Positions 7,041 through 15,284 of a stretch of 64,000 nt of DNA are shown in pieces; position 1 is the stretch's first letter; every line of letters starts with the position of its first letter. The DNA is from Clostridiales bacterium (GTDB lineage: Bacteria > Bacillota > Clostridia > Oscillospirales > QAMX01), in contig JAEDMJ010000001.1 in NCBI GenBank assembly GCA_016303065.1, positions 1 through 64,000 on the forward strand, written 5' to 3'. A program made the translations under genes and the position numbers. The notes under the pieces are model-generated. The model did no database searches and had not been told where the DNA came from. It saw only the letters and a program-made list of their open reading frames with translations.

Positions 7041-7796
7041 ATGCCCGAACGGCTCACCTCGCGAGCAAACGAAAAAGTCCGCAGAATGCGCCGTTTGGGA
7101 AGCGACGCGGCTTTCCGCCGTGAGACCGGAGAATTTCTCTGTGAAGGGCTCCACCTGCTTGGTGAAGCCGTCCGTGAAAAATTCACCGTTACCGAAGTTT
7201 TTTGGGACGGGCGCGACGAAAACGTCGAAGACAACGCCAAAGCCCTCGGCGTCCGAGTCACCTGCGTCTCCCCGGAAATCATCGGATTCTGCTCTACAAC
7301 TCTCGCGCCCCAGGGGGTCCTCTTTTCGGCAAAGCTTCCCACCCGGTCCGGAATTCCCGCAGGAAAGCGCTTTTTGATCCTCGACTCGGTCGCAGACCCC
7401 GGAAACGTGGGCACCGCGCTGCGCTCGGCCGACGCGTTCTCCGTGGACGCCGTGCTTCTGACCGGAGCCTGTGCCGACCCGTTTTCTCCGAAGGTCGTCC
7501 GCGCGTCAATGGGGGCGATTTTCCGGACTCCCGTTTACAGGTTCGACCGCGCAGATGCCAAAGATGTCTTTGCCGCGCTGGGCGTTCCGGTCTTTGCCGC
7601 AGTTCTCGGCGGCGAAGACCTCAGAGAGCGTTCGCTTTCCTCCTCGGCGGTGGTCATCGGCAACGAGGCCGCGGGAGTCTCTCCGGAAATACGCCGGCTT
7701 TGCTCTGCCGGTCTTGCCATTCCGATGTCCGGCAGAGCGGAATCCCTGAACGCCGGAGTTGCGGCAAGCATCTTTGCCTGGGAAATGAGCCGCTGA
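7041..7796 (+). CDS. TrmH/SpoU-family RNA 2'-O-methyltransferase
   Basis: 251 residues. The N-terminal third resembles the RNA-binding L7Ae-like substrate domain (SRANEKVRRMRRLGSD); the C-terminal SPOUT domain has the three motifs: DPGNVGTALRSADAF (motif 1 with Asn and Arg), VIGNEAAGVSPEI (motif 2) and IPMSGRAESLNAGVAASIF (motif 3). Such enzymes methylate ribose 2'-OH in rRNA or tRNA using SAM as trefoil-knot dimers. The target nucleotide is not readable. ATG 7041 is chosen over an upstream in-frame ATG because AAAGGA lies ahead of it. Confidence 0.9.
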   Translation: MPERLTSRANEKVRRMRRLGSDAAFRRETGEFLCEGLHLLGEAVREKFTVTEVFWDGRDENVEDNAKALGVRVTCVSPEIIGFCSTTLAPQGVLFSAKLPTRSGIPAGKRFLILDSVADPGNVGTALRSADAFSVDAVLLTGACADPFSPKVVRASMGAIFRTPVYRFDRADAKDVFAALGVPVFAAVLGGEDLRERSLSSSAVVIGNEAAGVSPEIRRLCSAGLAIPMSGRAESLNAGVAASIFAWEMSR

Positions 7797-7844
7797 AAAA
7801 AAAAGCGCGTCCCGCAAACAAAACGGAAGGAGAGATTTACGGAA

Positions 7845-9008
7845 ATGTCGTCGCCTGCACTCTGGGTCTGGCTGTCCACGCTTCACGGTCTGCCTCCCGC
7901 GGCGCTGAACGCGCTCATTGAACATTTCGGCTCTCCCACCGAGCTCTACTCCGCTCCCGTCCCGGAAATCTCCGCGATACTCGGCTCGGCCGAAAAGGCG
8001 GAGGTCTTCAGGAACAAAAATATGGCCGAAGCCGACCGCATTCTCGGCGAATGCGCCGCAAACGGGATCTCCGTCGTAACGCTTCAGGACGCGTCTTATC
8101 CCGAGCGTCTGAGGAATATTCCGGATCCTCCGCCCGTTCTCTATGTAAAGGGCAGGCTTCCGGCTTTCGATCTCTATCCGGCGATTGCCGTTGTCGGCAC
8201 GAGAAAGCCCAGCGCTTACGGGCTCTTTGCCGCAAAAAGCATTTCCGCAGAGCTGGCCGACGCCGGCGTTGTCATCGTTTCCGGCATGGCCGCCGGATGC
8301 GACAGCGCGGCACATTCCGGGGCGCTTCACGCCGGCCAGCCCACCGTCGCGGTGCTCGGCTGCGGGCCGGACATCTGCTATCCGCGGGAAAGCTGGCTGC
8401 TTTACGGCGATATTCCGGCGCGCGGCGCGGTCGTCAGCGAGTTTCCTCCCGGAACTCCGCCCTCGAGGCTCAATTTTCCCCGCAGGAACCGCATAATAAG
8501 CGGGCTTTCAAACGGAGTTCTCGTCGCTGAAGCGCCGGAGAAAAGCGGCGCGCTCATCACGGCCGACCTGGCTCTCGCCCAGGGGCGCGACGTTTACGCC
8601 GTTCCCGGCAACATCGACAGCCCCGGCTCGGCCGGGGGCAACAGACTTATCAAACAGGGCGCAAAGCTTGTCACGGGCGCTGCCGATATACTTGAAGACC
8701 TGCTCCCGATATACGGCGCGCAGATGTCCCTGCGGCCCGTCGCTCCCGCCCCCGCCGGCGACCCCTATGCGCCTTCCGGCGGAAAGCTTGACCTTTACCA
8801 TCCCGCGGAGGACGGAACTTCCCAATCCGGCGGTTCCGCCGAAGACCGCATCCTTTCGCTTTTGAAAAACGGATTCATGTACCTCGACGACATTATCAAA
8901 GCTTCCGGGCTTCCCTCCGACGAGATCGGAGCGGCTCTGACGATTCTCGAGCTCGGCGGCGCCGTAACGGCAATGCCCGGAAATGTTTTCGGATTGAAAA
9001 AAAACTGA
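7845..9008 (+). CDS. dprA: DNA-processing protein DprA (Smf)
   Basis: 387 residues with an N-terminal helix-hairpin-helix/SAM-like region, the Rossmann-like domain (VVGTRKPSAYG, VSGMAAGCDSAAHSGAL, FPRRNRIISGLS, and AEAPEKSGALITADLA), and a C-terminal winged helix near residues 310-385. DprA loads RecA onto incoming single-stranded DNA during transformation. GGAGAG precedes the ATG. It lies directly upstream of topA with 18 nt between, the widespread Firmicutes order dprA-topA. Confidence 0.95.
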   Translation: MSSPALWVWLSTLHGLPPAALNALIEHFGSPTELYSAPVPEISAILGSAEKAEVFRNKNMAEADRILGECAANGISVVTLQDASYPERLRNIPDPPPVLYVKGRLPAFDLYPAIAVVGTRKPSAYGLFAAKSISAELADAGVVIVSGMAAGCDSAAHSGALHAGQPTVAVLGCGPDICYPRESWLLYGDIPARGAVVSEFPPGTPPSRLNFPRRNRIISGLSNGVLVAEAPEKSGALITADLALAQGRDVYAVPGNIDSPGSAGGNRLIKQGAKLVTGAADILEDLLPIYGAQMSLRPVAPAPAGDPYAPSGGKLDLYHPAEDGTSQSGGSAEDRILSLLKNGFMYLDDIIKASGLPSDEIGAALTILELGGAVTAMPGNVFGLKKN

Positions 9009-9026
9009 TAAAGGACGAAAAAAACA

Positions 9027-11165
9027 GTGACTAAGGTTGTAATCGTGGAATCCCCAACCAAGGCCAAGAGCATCAAAAAGTACCTTGGCCGGGGTTATGA
9101 CGTCATTGCCTCCACAGGACATCTTCGTGATCTTCCGAAGAGCACTTTCGGAGTCGACGTTGAAAACAACTTTGAGCCGAAATATATAAATATAAAAGGC
9201 AAAGACAAAACCATAAAAGAGATAAAAAGCCATGTGGCAAAAGCCGACCAGGTATACCTTGCCACCGACCCCGACCGCGAAGGCGAGGCGATCTCATGGC
9301 ATCTGGCAAAGCTTCTGGGGCTTGACCCGACGGCAAAAAACCGCGTTACCTTCAACGAGATTACCAAAAAGGCCGTCGTCGAGGGCATCAAAAACGTCCG
9401 CGAGATCGACATCGACCTCGTCAACGCCTATCAGGCGCGGCGCGTTCTTGACCGCATCGTCGGCTACAAGCTGAGCCCGCTCCTCTGGAAAAAGATCCGC
9501 AAGGGACTTTCTGCGGGGCGCGTCCAGTCCGTCGTCACAAGGCTCGTCGTGGACCGCGAGAACGAGATCCGGGCCTTTGTCCCGGAAGAATACTGGACCG
9601 TCGAGCTGAAAACGGCTTCCGCCGCGCTGCCGGAGCGCGAATTTCCGGCAAGGCTCATCGGATATGAGGACGGAACGAAGTTCGTTCCCAAAAACGCCGA
9701 AGAGAGCCGGACCGTTGAGGAAGCCGTCCGCGGCGCGGTGCCGGTTCTCGCATCGCTCCACAAAAAAGTCCGCCAGCAAAATCCCGCGCCCCCCTTCATA
9801 ACTTCTTCGCTCCAGCAGGAGGCTTCCAGAAAGCTCATGTTCAGCGCGAAAAAGACCATGAAGATCGCTCAGAATCTTTACGAAGGCATGAACGTTCCGG
9901 AGCTTGGGCTGACGGGTCTTATAACCTATATGAGAACCGACTCCCAGCGCCTTTCCGAAGACATCGTCGCAGAGGCGAGGAACTATATTTCCGAAAATTA
10001 CGGAAGCGACTATCTCCCCGCCGCGCCGCGCGTGTACAAGACAAAAGCCAGCGCCCAGGACGCCCACGAGGCGATACGTCCGACGCACGTTGAGCTGACT
10101 CCCGAATCCCTCCGCGACTCTTTGGACAGCGACCATTACAGGCTTTACAAGCTCATCTGGGACCGTTTCATCGCCTGTCAGATGACCTCCGCCCTCTATG
10201 ACACCGTTGCGGCGGACATACACTGCGGCGGATGGCTCTTCCGGGCCAACGGAAAGACCCTGAAATTCCCGGGGTACAGTATACTCTATGTTGAAAGCTC
10301 CGACGCCGAAAGCGAAAACGACACAACCCTTCCCCCGATGTCCGACGGAGAAAAGCTTCTCAACCGCGGCGTGAACACCGCCCAGAAATTCACCCAGCCC
10401 CCCGCGCGCTACAACGAGGCCTCCCTCATCCGCGCAATGGAAGAAAAGAATATCGGCCGCCCCTCCACCTACGCGCCCACGGTCAGCACCATTCTCGACC
10501 GCGAATACGTCGAGCACGAAGGGCGCGCGCTCAAGCCCACGCCGCTCGGCGAAATCGTCAACACGCTCATGGTCGAACGCTTTACCGACATCATAAACGT
10601 GGACTTCACCGCCCACATGGAAGAGTCCCTCGACGCGGTGGAGCACGGTCAGGCGGACTGGCACGCCGTCGTCGGAGATATGTACAAGGGCTTTGCCGAA
10701 GAGCTTGCCCAGGCCGAAAAGGAGCTTGACGGCGTAAAGCTCAAGGTTCCCGAAACCGTAAGCGACCAGACCTGCGACATCTGCGGACGCAATCTCGTGG
10801 TAAAATCGGGACGTTTCGGAAAATTCCTCGCCTGTCCCGGATATCCGGAGTGCAAGTTCACAAAGCCCATTTCCAAGGAAACTCCGGGCTTCTGCCCCCG
10901 CTGCGGCGGAAAAATGCTTGAGCTGCGTTCAAAGAAGAACAACAAGTTTTTTGCCTGTGAAAACAGGAACGACTGCGGATATATGACCTGGGACGTGCCA
11001 CTGGCCGAGCTCTGTCCCAAATGCGGCGGCACCCTCTTCCGGAGATACACAAAGGAAGAAAAATGCATCCGCTGCGCCCGCGAAGGCTGCGATTACAGCA
11101 GGGAGTACAAACCCCGCGGACGCTCAAAGCCCACCGAAGAAGGCACGCCTTCCGAAGACGCATAA
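9027..11165 (+). CDS. topA: DNA topoisomerase I (type IA)
   Basis: 712 residues. TOPRIM domain with VIVESPTKAKSIKKYLG (Glu8) and ATDPDREGEAISWHL (acidic triad about 81-85); active-site Tyr301 in GLITYMRTDSQRLS. Three C-terminal zinc ribbons follow: CDICGRN...CPGYPEC, CPRCGGK...CENRNDC and CPKCGGT...CAREGC. The enzyme relaxes negative supercoils by single-strand passage. The start is GTG (9027) with AAAGGA upstream. Length is normal for clostridial TopA. Confidence 0.97.
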   Translation: MTKVVIVESPTKAKSIKKYLGRGYDVIASTGHLRDLPKSTFGVDVENNFEPKYINIKGKDKTIKEIKSHVAKADQVYLATDPDREGEAISWHLAKLLGLDPTAKNRVTFNEITKKAVVEGIKNVREIDIDLVNAYQARRVLDRIVGYKLSPLLWKKIRKGLSAGRVQSVVTRLVVDRENEIRAFVPEEYWTVELKTASAALPEREFPARLIGYEDGTKFVPKNAEESRTVEEAVRGAVPVLASLHKKVRQQNPAPPFITSSLQQEASRKLMFSAKKTMKIAQNLYEGMNVPELGLTGLITYMRTDSQRLSEDIVAEARNYISENYGSDYLPAAPRVYKTKASAQDAHEAIRPTHVELTPESLRDSLDSDHYRLYKLIWDRFIACQMTSALYDTVAADIHCGGWLFRANGKTLKFPGYSILYVESSDAESENDTTLPPMSDGEKLLNRGVNTAQKFTQPPARYNEASLIRAMEEKNIGRPSTYAPTVSTILDREYVEHEGRALKPTPLGEIVNTLMVERFTDIINVDFTAHMEESLDAVEHGQADWHAVVGDMYKGFAEELAQAEKELDGVKLKVPETVSDQTCDICGRNLVVKSGRFGKFLACPGYPECKFTKPISKETPGFCPRCGGKMLELRSKKNNKFFACENRNDCGYMTWDVPLAELCPKCGGTLFRRYTKEEKCIRCAREGCDYSREYKPRGRSKPTEEGTPSEDA

Positions 11166-11217
11166 ATTCACAAACAAAAAACAGATAAATCCAACAAGAG
11201 AGCGGTGATCCTCAAAA

Positions 11218-12210
11218 ATGAGAATAATTGTTGACACAATGGGCAGCGACAAGGGCTGTGCCGAGCTTGTCTCCGGCGCGCTTGACGCCGTCAGAGAGTA
11301 CGGTGTCGACGTTACACTCGTCGGCGACGCAAAACTTATTTCTCCCGTGGTCGAAGCCTCCGGAATTGACGCGGAGATCGTCGATGTCCCCGCGTTTATC
11401 ACCATGGAAGACGATCCCACTTCCGTCCGGAGCGCAAACAAAAACTGTTCCATGGTTGCGGCAATGAAGCTTCTGCGCCAGGGAAAGGGCGACGCCGCAG
11501 TCACCGCGGGCAACACCGGCGCCGCCATCACCGCGGCGACGCTCTATGTCAGCCGCATCCGCGGCATACGCCGCGCCGCGATCGGAACGATCCTCCCCCT
11601 GAACGGCGGGGTCATCCTCATGGACAGCGGCGCAAACGTCGAATGCACGCCCGAATACCTCCTCCAGTTCGGCTATATGGGTTCGATCTACGCCCGCTCG
11701 GTATTCAAAAAAGACCGTCCCCGCGTCGGACTTCTGAACATCGGCGCGGAGGAGACCAAGGGCGACGATCTCCGCCTTGCGGCTCACGCGCTTTTGAAAG
11801 AAGCCTCCGGCCTCAACTTTGTCGGAAACGTGGAGGCGCGCTATGTTCCCGCCGACGCGGCCGACGTCATCGTCGCCGACGGTTTTTCCGGCAATGTCAT
11901 GCTCAAGGCAATGGAGGGCGTCGGCCTGTTCTTCGCCTCGGAGCTGAAAGCAAAGCTCAAGTCCGATTTCATAACCAAAATCGGCGCGCTCCTGGTAAAG
12001 AAAAAGATCTATGAGCTCAAAAAGCTCATGGACTACAAGGAAGTCGGCGGTTCTCCCCTCGTCGGGATTTCCGCGCCGGTCATAAAGGCCCACGGCTCCG
12101 CCAACGCCTACACCCTCAAAAACGCAATACGCCAGGCAAAGCTTTACGCCGAAGGCAATATCATTTCAGACATCACCGCAAACATCGGCTCGATGAAAAT
12201 CGCAGAGTGA
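11218..12210 (+). CDS. plsX: Phosphate acyltransferase PlsX
   Basis: 330 residues, starting [13 protein letters not shown] and containing [53 protein letters not shown] and [16 protein letters not shown], all PlsX signatures. It converts acyl-ACP to acyl-phosphate, the first step of phospholipid synthesis with PlsY. It directly precedes acpP and rnc, the standard Firmicutes lipid cluster, here without fabD/fabG. The Shine-Dalgarno is weak (GAGAGCGG). Confidence 0.96.
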   Translation: MRIIVDTMGSDKGCAELVSGALDAVREYGVDVTLVGDAKLISPVVEASGIDAEIVDVPAFITMEDDPTSVRSANKNCSMVAAMKLLRQGKGDAAVTAGNTGAAITAATLYVSRIRGIRRAAIGTILPLNGGVILMDSGANVECTPEYLLQFGYMGSIYARSVFKKDRPRVGLLNIGAEETKGDDLRLAAHALLKEASGLNFVGNVEARYVPADAADVIVADGFSGNVMLKAMEGVGLFFASELKAKLKSDFITKIGALLVKKKIYELKKLMDYKEVGGSPLVGISAPVIKAHGSANAYTLKNAIRQAKLYAEGNIISDITANIGSMKIAE

Positions 12211-12230
12211 GCTTTTGTGCAATAAGCCAA

Positions 12231-12259
12231 TTGACAACCGCCCCAAAAGCCTGTATCAT
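12231..12259 (+). promoter_or_regulatory. Promoter of acpP-rnc
   Basis: TTGACA (12231-12236) and TATCAT (12254-12259), 17 bp apart, in the 116-bp plsX-acpP gap. No FapR-type operator (palindromic TTAGTACC-like) was recognised. Confidence 0.75.
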
Positions 12260-12326
12260 ATCCGTCTGTTCCAGAGCATTGCAAAGCATAAAATATATTA
12301 TATATCAAATAAGGAGTGCAGAAAAA

Positions 12327-12557
12327 ATGGTATTTGAAAAAATCAGAGCTATCATATGCGACAAGTTCGGTCTTGACGAGTCCCAGGTGACCCTTGAGAC
12401 ATCCTTCCGCGAAGATCTGAGCGCCGACTCTCTCGACATGGTCGAAGTCATCATGGCTCTTGAAGAAGAATTTGAGATCGGCGAGATCAGCGAAGACGCT
12501 CTTGCCGGCATTGAGACCGTCGGCGACGCCGTCCAGTTCATCTCCAGCCAGATCTGA
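12327..12557 (+). CDS. acpP: Acyl carrier protein
   Basis: 76 residues, very acidic, with the DSLD motif (Ser35) that receives 4'-phosphopantetheine. AAGGAGTG precedes the ATG at 12327. An in-frame extension to 12207 would overlap the end of plsX and lacks a binding site, so it is rejected. The protein carries growing acyl chains in fatty-acid synthesis. Confidence 0.98.
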   Translation: MVFEKIRAIICDKFGLDESQVTLETSFREDLSADSLDMVEVIMALEEEFEIGEISEDALAGIETVGDAVQFISSQI

Positions 12558-12563
12558 ACACCC

Positions 12564-13250
12564 ATGGAAAAAGTCAGATTTCCGGATACGGGCTATATTT
12601 TCAAGGACGAGCAGCTCGTTCAAACGGCGCTGACCCACAGCTCTTACGCAAACGAAGCCCACGGAAGGGACGTCGTCTGCAACGAAAGGCTTGAGTTCCT
12701 CGGCGATTCCGTTTTGAATATGCTTGCCGCAGAGTATCTATACGGCAACTTTTCCAGATTTGCCGAAGGCGATCTGACCAAGCTCCGTGCTTCTCTGGTT
12801 TGCGAGGGCGCGCTTTACAAAGTGGCGACGGACATCGGCCTGGGAGACTGTCTTCTTCTCGGTCACGGAGAGGAGCGTTCCGGCGGAAGAGGGCGTCCGT
12901 CCGTTCTGGCCGACGCAATGGAGGCTGTTCTCGGTGCGATGTATCTCGACGGCGGACTTGAGCCCGTGCGAAAATTTCTCACGCCCTACTTTGAGTCCGG
13001 CTCCGCCGAAGCGATCAAAAAGCACACGCTCTGCGATTACAAAACCGCGCTGCAGGAGATTGTCCAAAAGAACAAACAGGAGCTTATCTGTTACAAGGTC
13101 ACCGATGCGTCCGGCCCGGAGCACGACAAGACCTTTACGGCGACGCTCTACCTGAACTCAAACCCCCTCACCCGGGGAACGGGAAAAAGCAAGAAGGAAG
13201 CAGAACAAAACGCGGCCAAAGCCGCCCTTGAGCTCATGGGCGAACTCTGA
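12564..13250 (+). CDS. rnc: Ribonuclease III
   Basis: 228 residues: RNase III domain with ERLEFLGDSVLNMLAAEYLY (catalytic Glu and Asp) and DAMEAVLGAMYLDGG, followed by a double-stranded RNA-binding domain (residues about 155-226, KSKKEAEQNAAKAALE). It cleaves double-stranded RNA in rRNA maturation. The ATG lies 6 nt after the acpP stop with no clear Shine-Dalgarno, so it may be translated by coupling. Confidence 0.96.
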   Translation: MEKVRFPDTGYIFKDEQLVQTALTHSSYANEAHGRDVVCNERLEFLGDSVLNMLAAEYLYGNFSRFAEGDLTKLRASLVCEGALYKVATDIGLGDCLLLGHGEERSGGRGRPSVLADAMEAVLGAMYLDGGLEPVRKFLTPYFESGSAEAIKKHTLCDYKTALQEIVQKNKQELICYKVTDASGPEHDKTFTATLYLNSNPLTRGTGKSKKEAEQNAAKAALELMGEL

Positions 13251-13275
13251 GCCGAAAAAAACAATCTCGGAAAAT

Positions 13276-14280
13276 ATGCCAAAAAACAGTGTGATCCCCG
13301 TGTTCATTCCCCACGCCGGCTGTCCCCACGACTGTGTCTTCTGCGACCAGCGAAGGATATCCGGCCATATGTCCCCTCCGTCCCCGGAGGAAGTCAGCGA
13401 AATAATCGGTTCCGCGGTCGGAAAGCTTTCCGCTTCCGCGGAACTTGCCTTTTACGGCGGAAGCTTTACCTGTCTTCCTCTTGAGGATCAGAAGGCCTAT
13501 CTCGAAGCCGCCGCGCCGTTTCTTTCGTCCGGCGCAGTTTCGCGCATACGCGTTTCAACCCGTCCCGACGCCGTCAGCGCCGAAATTCTGAATCTGCTCT
13601 CGTCCCACGGAGTTGAAACAGTCGAGCTCGGAGCCCAGTCTCTGAACGACGCGGTTCTGGCAAAGGCGAACCGCGGCCATCTTGCCGCCGACGTCGAAAA
13701 CGCCTCCCGCCTTATCAGGGCCTCCGGGCTGAAGCTTATTCTCCAGCTTATGTTCGGGCTTCCCGGCGACACTCCCCAATCCGCCGCCGAAAGCTGCCGC
13801 CGCGCCGCCGCGCTCTCTCCCGACGGAGTGCGGTTATATCCCGTCGTCGTGCTTCGCGGGACCGCGCTTTACGACATGATGCTCCGCGGTGAATACGTCC
13901 CCCTTTCCGTCGGCGACGCCGTCAGCCTCTGCGCCGGGGTGCTTCCGATATTCACCGAAAAGAACATCCCCGTGATACGTCTCGGGCTCAACCCCACGGA
14001 CGAGCTTTCCGGCGGAGCCGCCGCTGCCGGAGCATACCACCCCGCTCTCGGAGAGCTCACATGGTCAAGGTATTTTTTGAACCTTGCCATTTCAAAGCTC
14101 GAAAAGCTCGAAGTCCGCGGCAAAACCGTCACCCTCGGCGTTCACCCCTCCAGGCTTTCCGTGATGGCGGGACAGCACAGGTGCAACACCCTGGCACTGA
14201 AAGGGCGGTTTTCTCCCGGAAAAATACGAATTGTTCCGGCCAACGTGACGGAAAACGAGCTTTCCGTCACAGTCGGCTGA
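13276..14280 (+). CDS. Radical SAM protein, Elp3-like
   Basis: 334 residues. CPHDCVFC (Cys16, 20, 23) is the radical SAM 4Fe-4S motif, followed by YGGSFTCLP and a TIM-barrel pattern (RVSTRPDAV, VELGAQSLNDAVLAKANRGH, MFGLPGDTPQS). The arrangement resembles the Elp3-like radical SAM proteins found just after rnc in many Clostridia. It lacks an acetyltransferase domain. The ATG at 13276 is chosen because upstream in-frame codons overlap rnc. The reaction is unknown. Confidence 0.8.
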   Translation: MPKNSVIPVFIPHAGCPHDCVFCDQRRISGHMSPPSPEEVSEIIGSAVGKLSASAELAFYGGSFTCLPLEDQKAYLEAAAPFLSSGAVSRIRVSTRPDAVSAEILNLLSSHGVETVELGAQSLNDAVLAKANRGHLAADVENASRLIRASGLKLILQLMFGLPGDTPQSAAESCRRAAALSPDGVRLYPVVVLRGTALYDMMLRGEYVPLSVGDAVSLCAGVLPIFTEKNIPVIRLGLNPTDELSGGAAAAGAYHPALGELTWSRYFLNLAISKLEKLEVRGKTVTLGVHPSRLSVMAGQHRCNTLALKGRFSPGKIRIVPANVTENELSVTVG

Positions 14281-14299
14281 CAAAATCCAGGCACAAGAA

Positions 14300-14365
14300 A
14301 TTACCCCCGGCATAGAATGTTATTGAGCGCTGCGCTCACCGAAACACTCTATGCAAGGGGGTAAT
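14300..14365 (+). promoter_or_regulatory. Long leader hairpin burying the ribosome binding site of the 14370 gene
   Basis: A 66-nt inverted repeat: ATTACCCCC (14300-14308) pairs with GGGGGTAAT (14357-14365), then GCATAGA (14310-14316) with TCTATGC (14348-14354), then G-U-tolerant pairs and a top stem TGAGCG/CGCTCA around 14324-14338. The 3' arm contains the only good Shine-Dalgarno (AAGGGGGT, 14355-14362), 8 nt before the TTG start. No T-run follows, so it is not a normal terminator. A translational switch is inferred from position and pairing. Confidence 0.7.
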
Positions 14366-14369
14366 ACAT

Positions 14370-15152
14370 TTGCCTGAAACAAAACCGGCCGGCGAAAAAG
14401 AGGCCGTGTGCATCAGCACCACAAAAGTCTATGATTCCTGCCGCAGTCAGGACTGCCTTGAAGATCTCCGCTGCTATCTTACATCGGAAGGGCAGAACGT
14501 CATCGACCACGCCGTAAGCGTCAAAGCCAAGACCGCCTCCGTACTCTGGACATATGTCGATGTGGAACCCGTGCCCTTCAACAGCGGATTTTACACGATC
14601 GACGCAAGGATTTTCTACCGCGTGACCGCCGACGCCCAGTGCGGCCTCGGACGCCCCGTTGAGATCGAAGGCCTCACCGTCTACGACAAGCGCGCGATAC
14701 TTTTCGGAAGCGAGGGAATGTCGAAGAGCTTTTCTTCCCGCATGACCGACGGCGGCGCCGACTCACAGCTTCGCCCCGCCACAAACCTTCCCACCGCCAC
14801 AGTCGAACTTGTGGACCCCGTGGTGCTCTCCGCAAAGACCGTCGACGCCTGCGAAGGCTTCCGCGGCTGCGACTGCGGCACGGGCGTTTGCGATATTCCG
14901 CCGCGGATCTCCGAATGCTTCAGCAGCCAGCTTACTTCCGGCGACGGAAACCGCAGACTCTATGTGACTCTCGGCCAGTTCTCAATAATCCGTCTCGAGC
15001 GTTCGACCCAGATCCTCATCCCCACCTTCGACTACTGCATTCCCGAAAAAGAGTGCCCCGCCAGCGCAGAGGGCGACGCCTGTGAAATGTTCGCCCAGTT
15101 CCACTTTCCGACGGGCGAATTCTTTCCGCCCGACAACTGCCCGGGAAGATAG
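14370..15152 (+). CDS. Conserved-looking cysteine-containing protein of unknown function
   Basis: 260 residues from a TTG start with the purine-rich AAGGGGGT 8 nt upstream. It has no signal peptide or membrane segment. Notable are an N-terminal VYDSCRSQDCLEDLRCYL stretch, a middle segment CGLGRPVEIEGLTVYDK, a cysteine pair region GFRGCDCGTGVCD and a C-terminal DYCIPEKECP. I do not recognise a named family; similar Cys-x-x-x-x-Cys openings occur in uncharacterised clostridial proteins, and a spore or cell-envelope role is possible but not shown. It is a single-gene unit behind the long hairpin and before a strong terminator. Confidence 0.75.
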   Translation: MPETKPAGEKEAVCISTTKVYDSCRSQDCLEDLRCYLTSEGQNVIDHAVSVKAKTASVLWTYVDVEPVPFNSGFYTIDARIFYRVTADAQCGLGRPVEIEGLTVYDKRAILFGSEGMSKSFSSRMTDGGADSQLRPATNLPTATVELVDPVVLSAKTVDACEGFRGCDCGTGVCDIPPRISECFSSQLTSGDGNRRLYVTLGQFSIIRLERSTQILIPTFDYCIPEKECPASAEGDACEMFAQFHFPTGEFFPPDNCPGR

Positions 15153-15168
15153 GCTCCTTCCCTCCCTT

Positions 15169-15210
15169 GACCGCGCCCGTAAGGAAGCAATGCCGGGCGC
15201 GGTCTTTTTT
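15169..15210 (+). terminator. Terminator after the 14370 gene
   Basis: Perfect 11-bp stem GACCGCGCCCG (15169-15179) with CGGGCGCGGTC (15194-15204) and seven T. Confidence 0.92.
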
Positions 15211-15221
15211 GATTTCCGTCA

Positions 15222-15251
15222 TTGACACGGCGCGTTCTCCGATGATATAAT
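15222..15251 (+). promoter_or_regulatory. Promoter of the MBL-fold hydrolase gene
   Basis: TTGACA (15222-15227) and TATAAT (15246-15251) with 18-bp spacing, 33 nt ahead of the start. Confidence 0.85.
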
Positions 15252-15284
15252 ACCTCCGGAAATACCCGGAAGGACAGATCTGCC

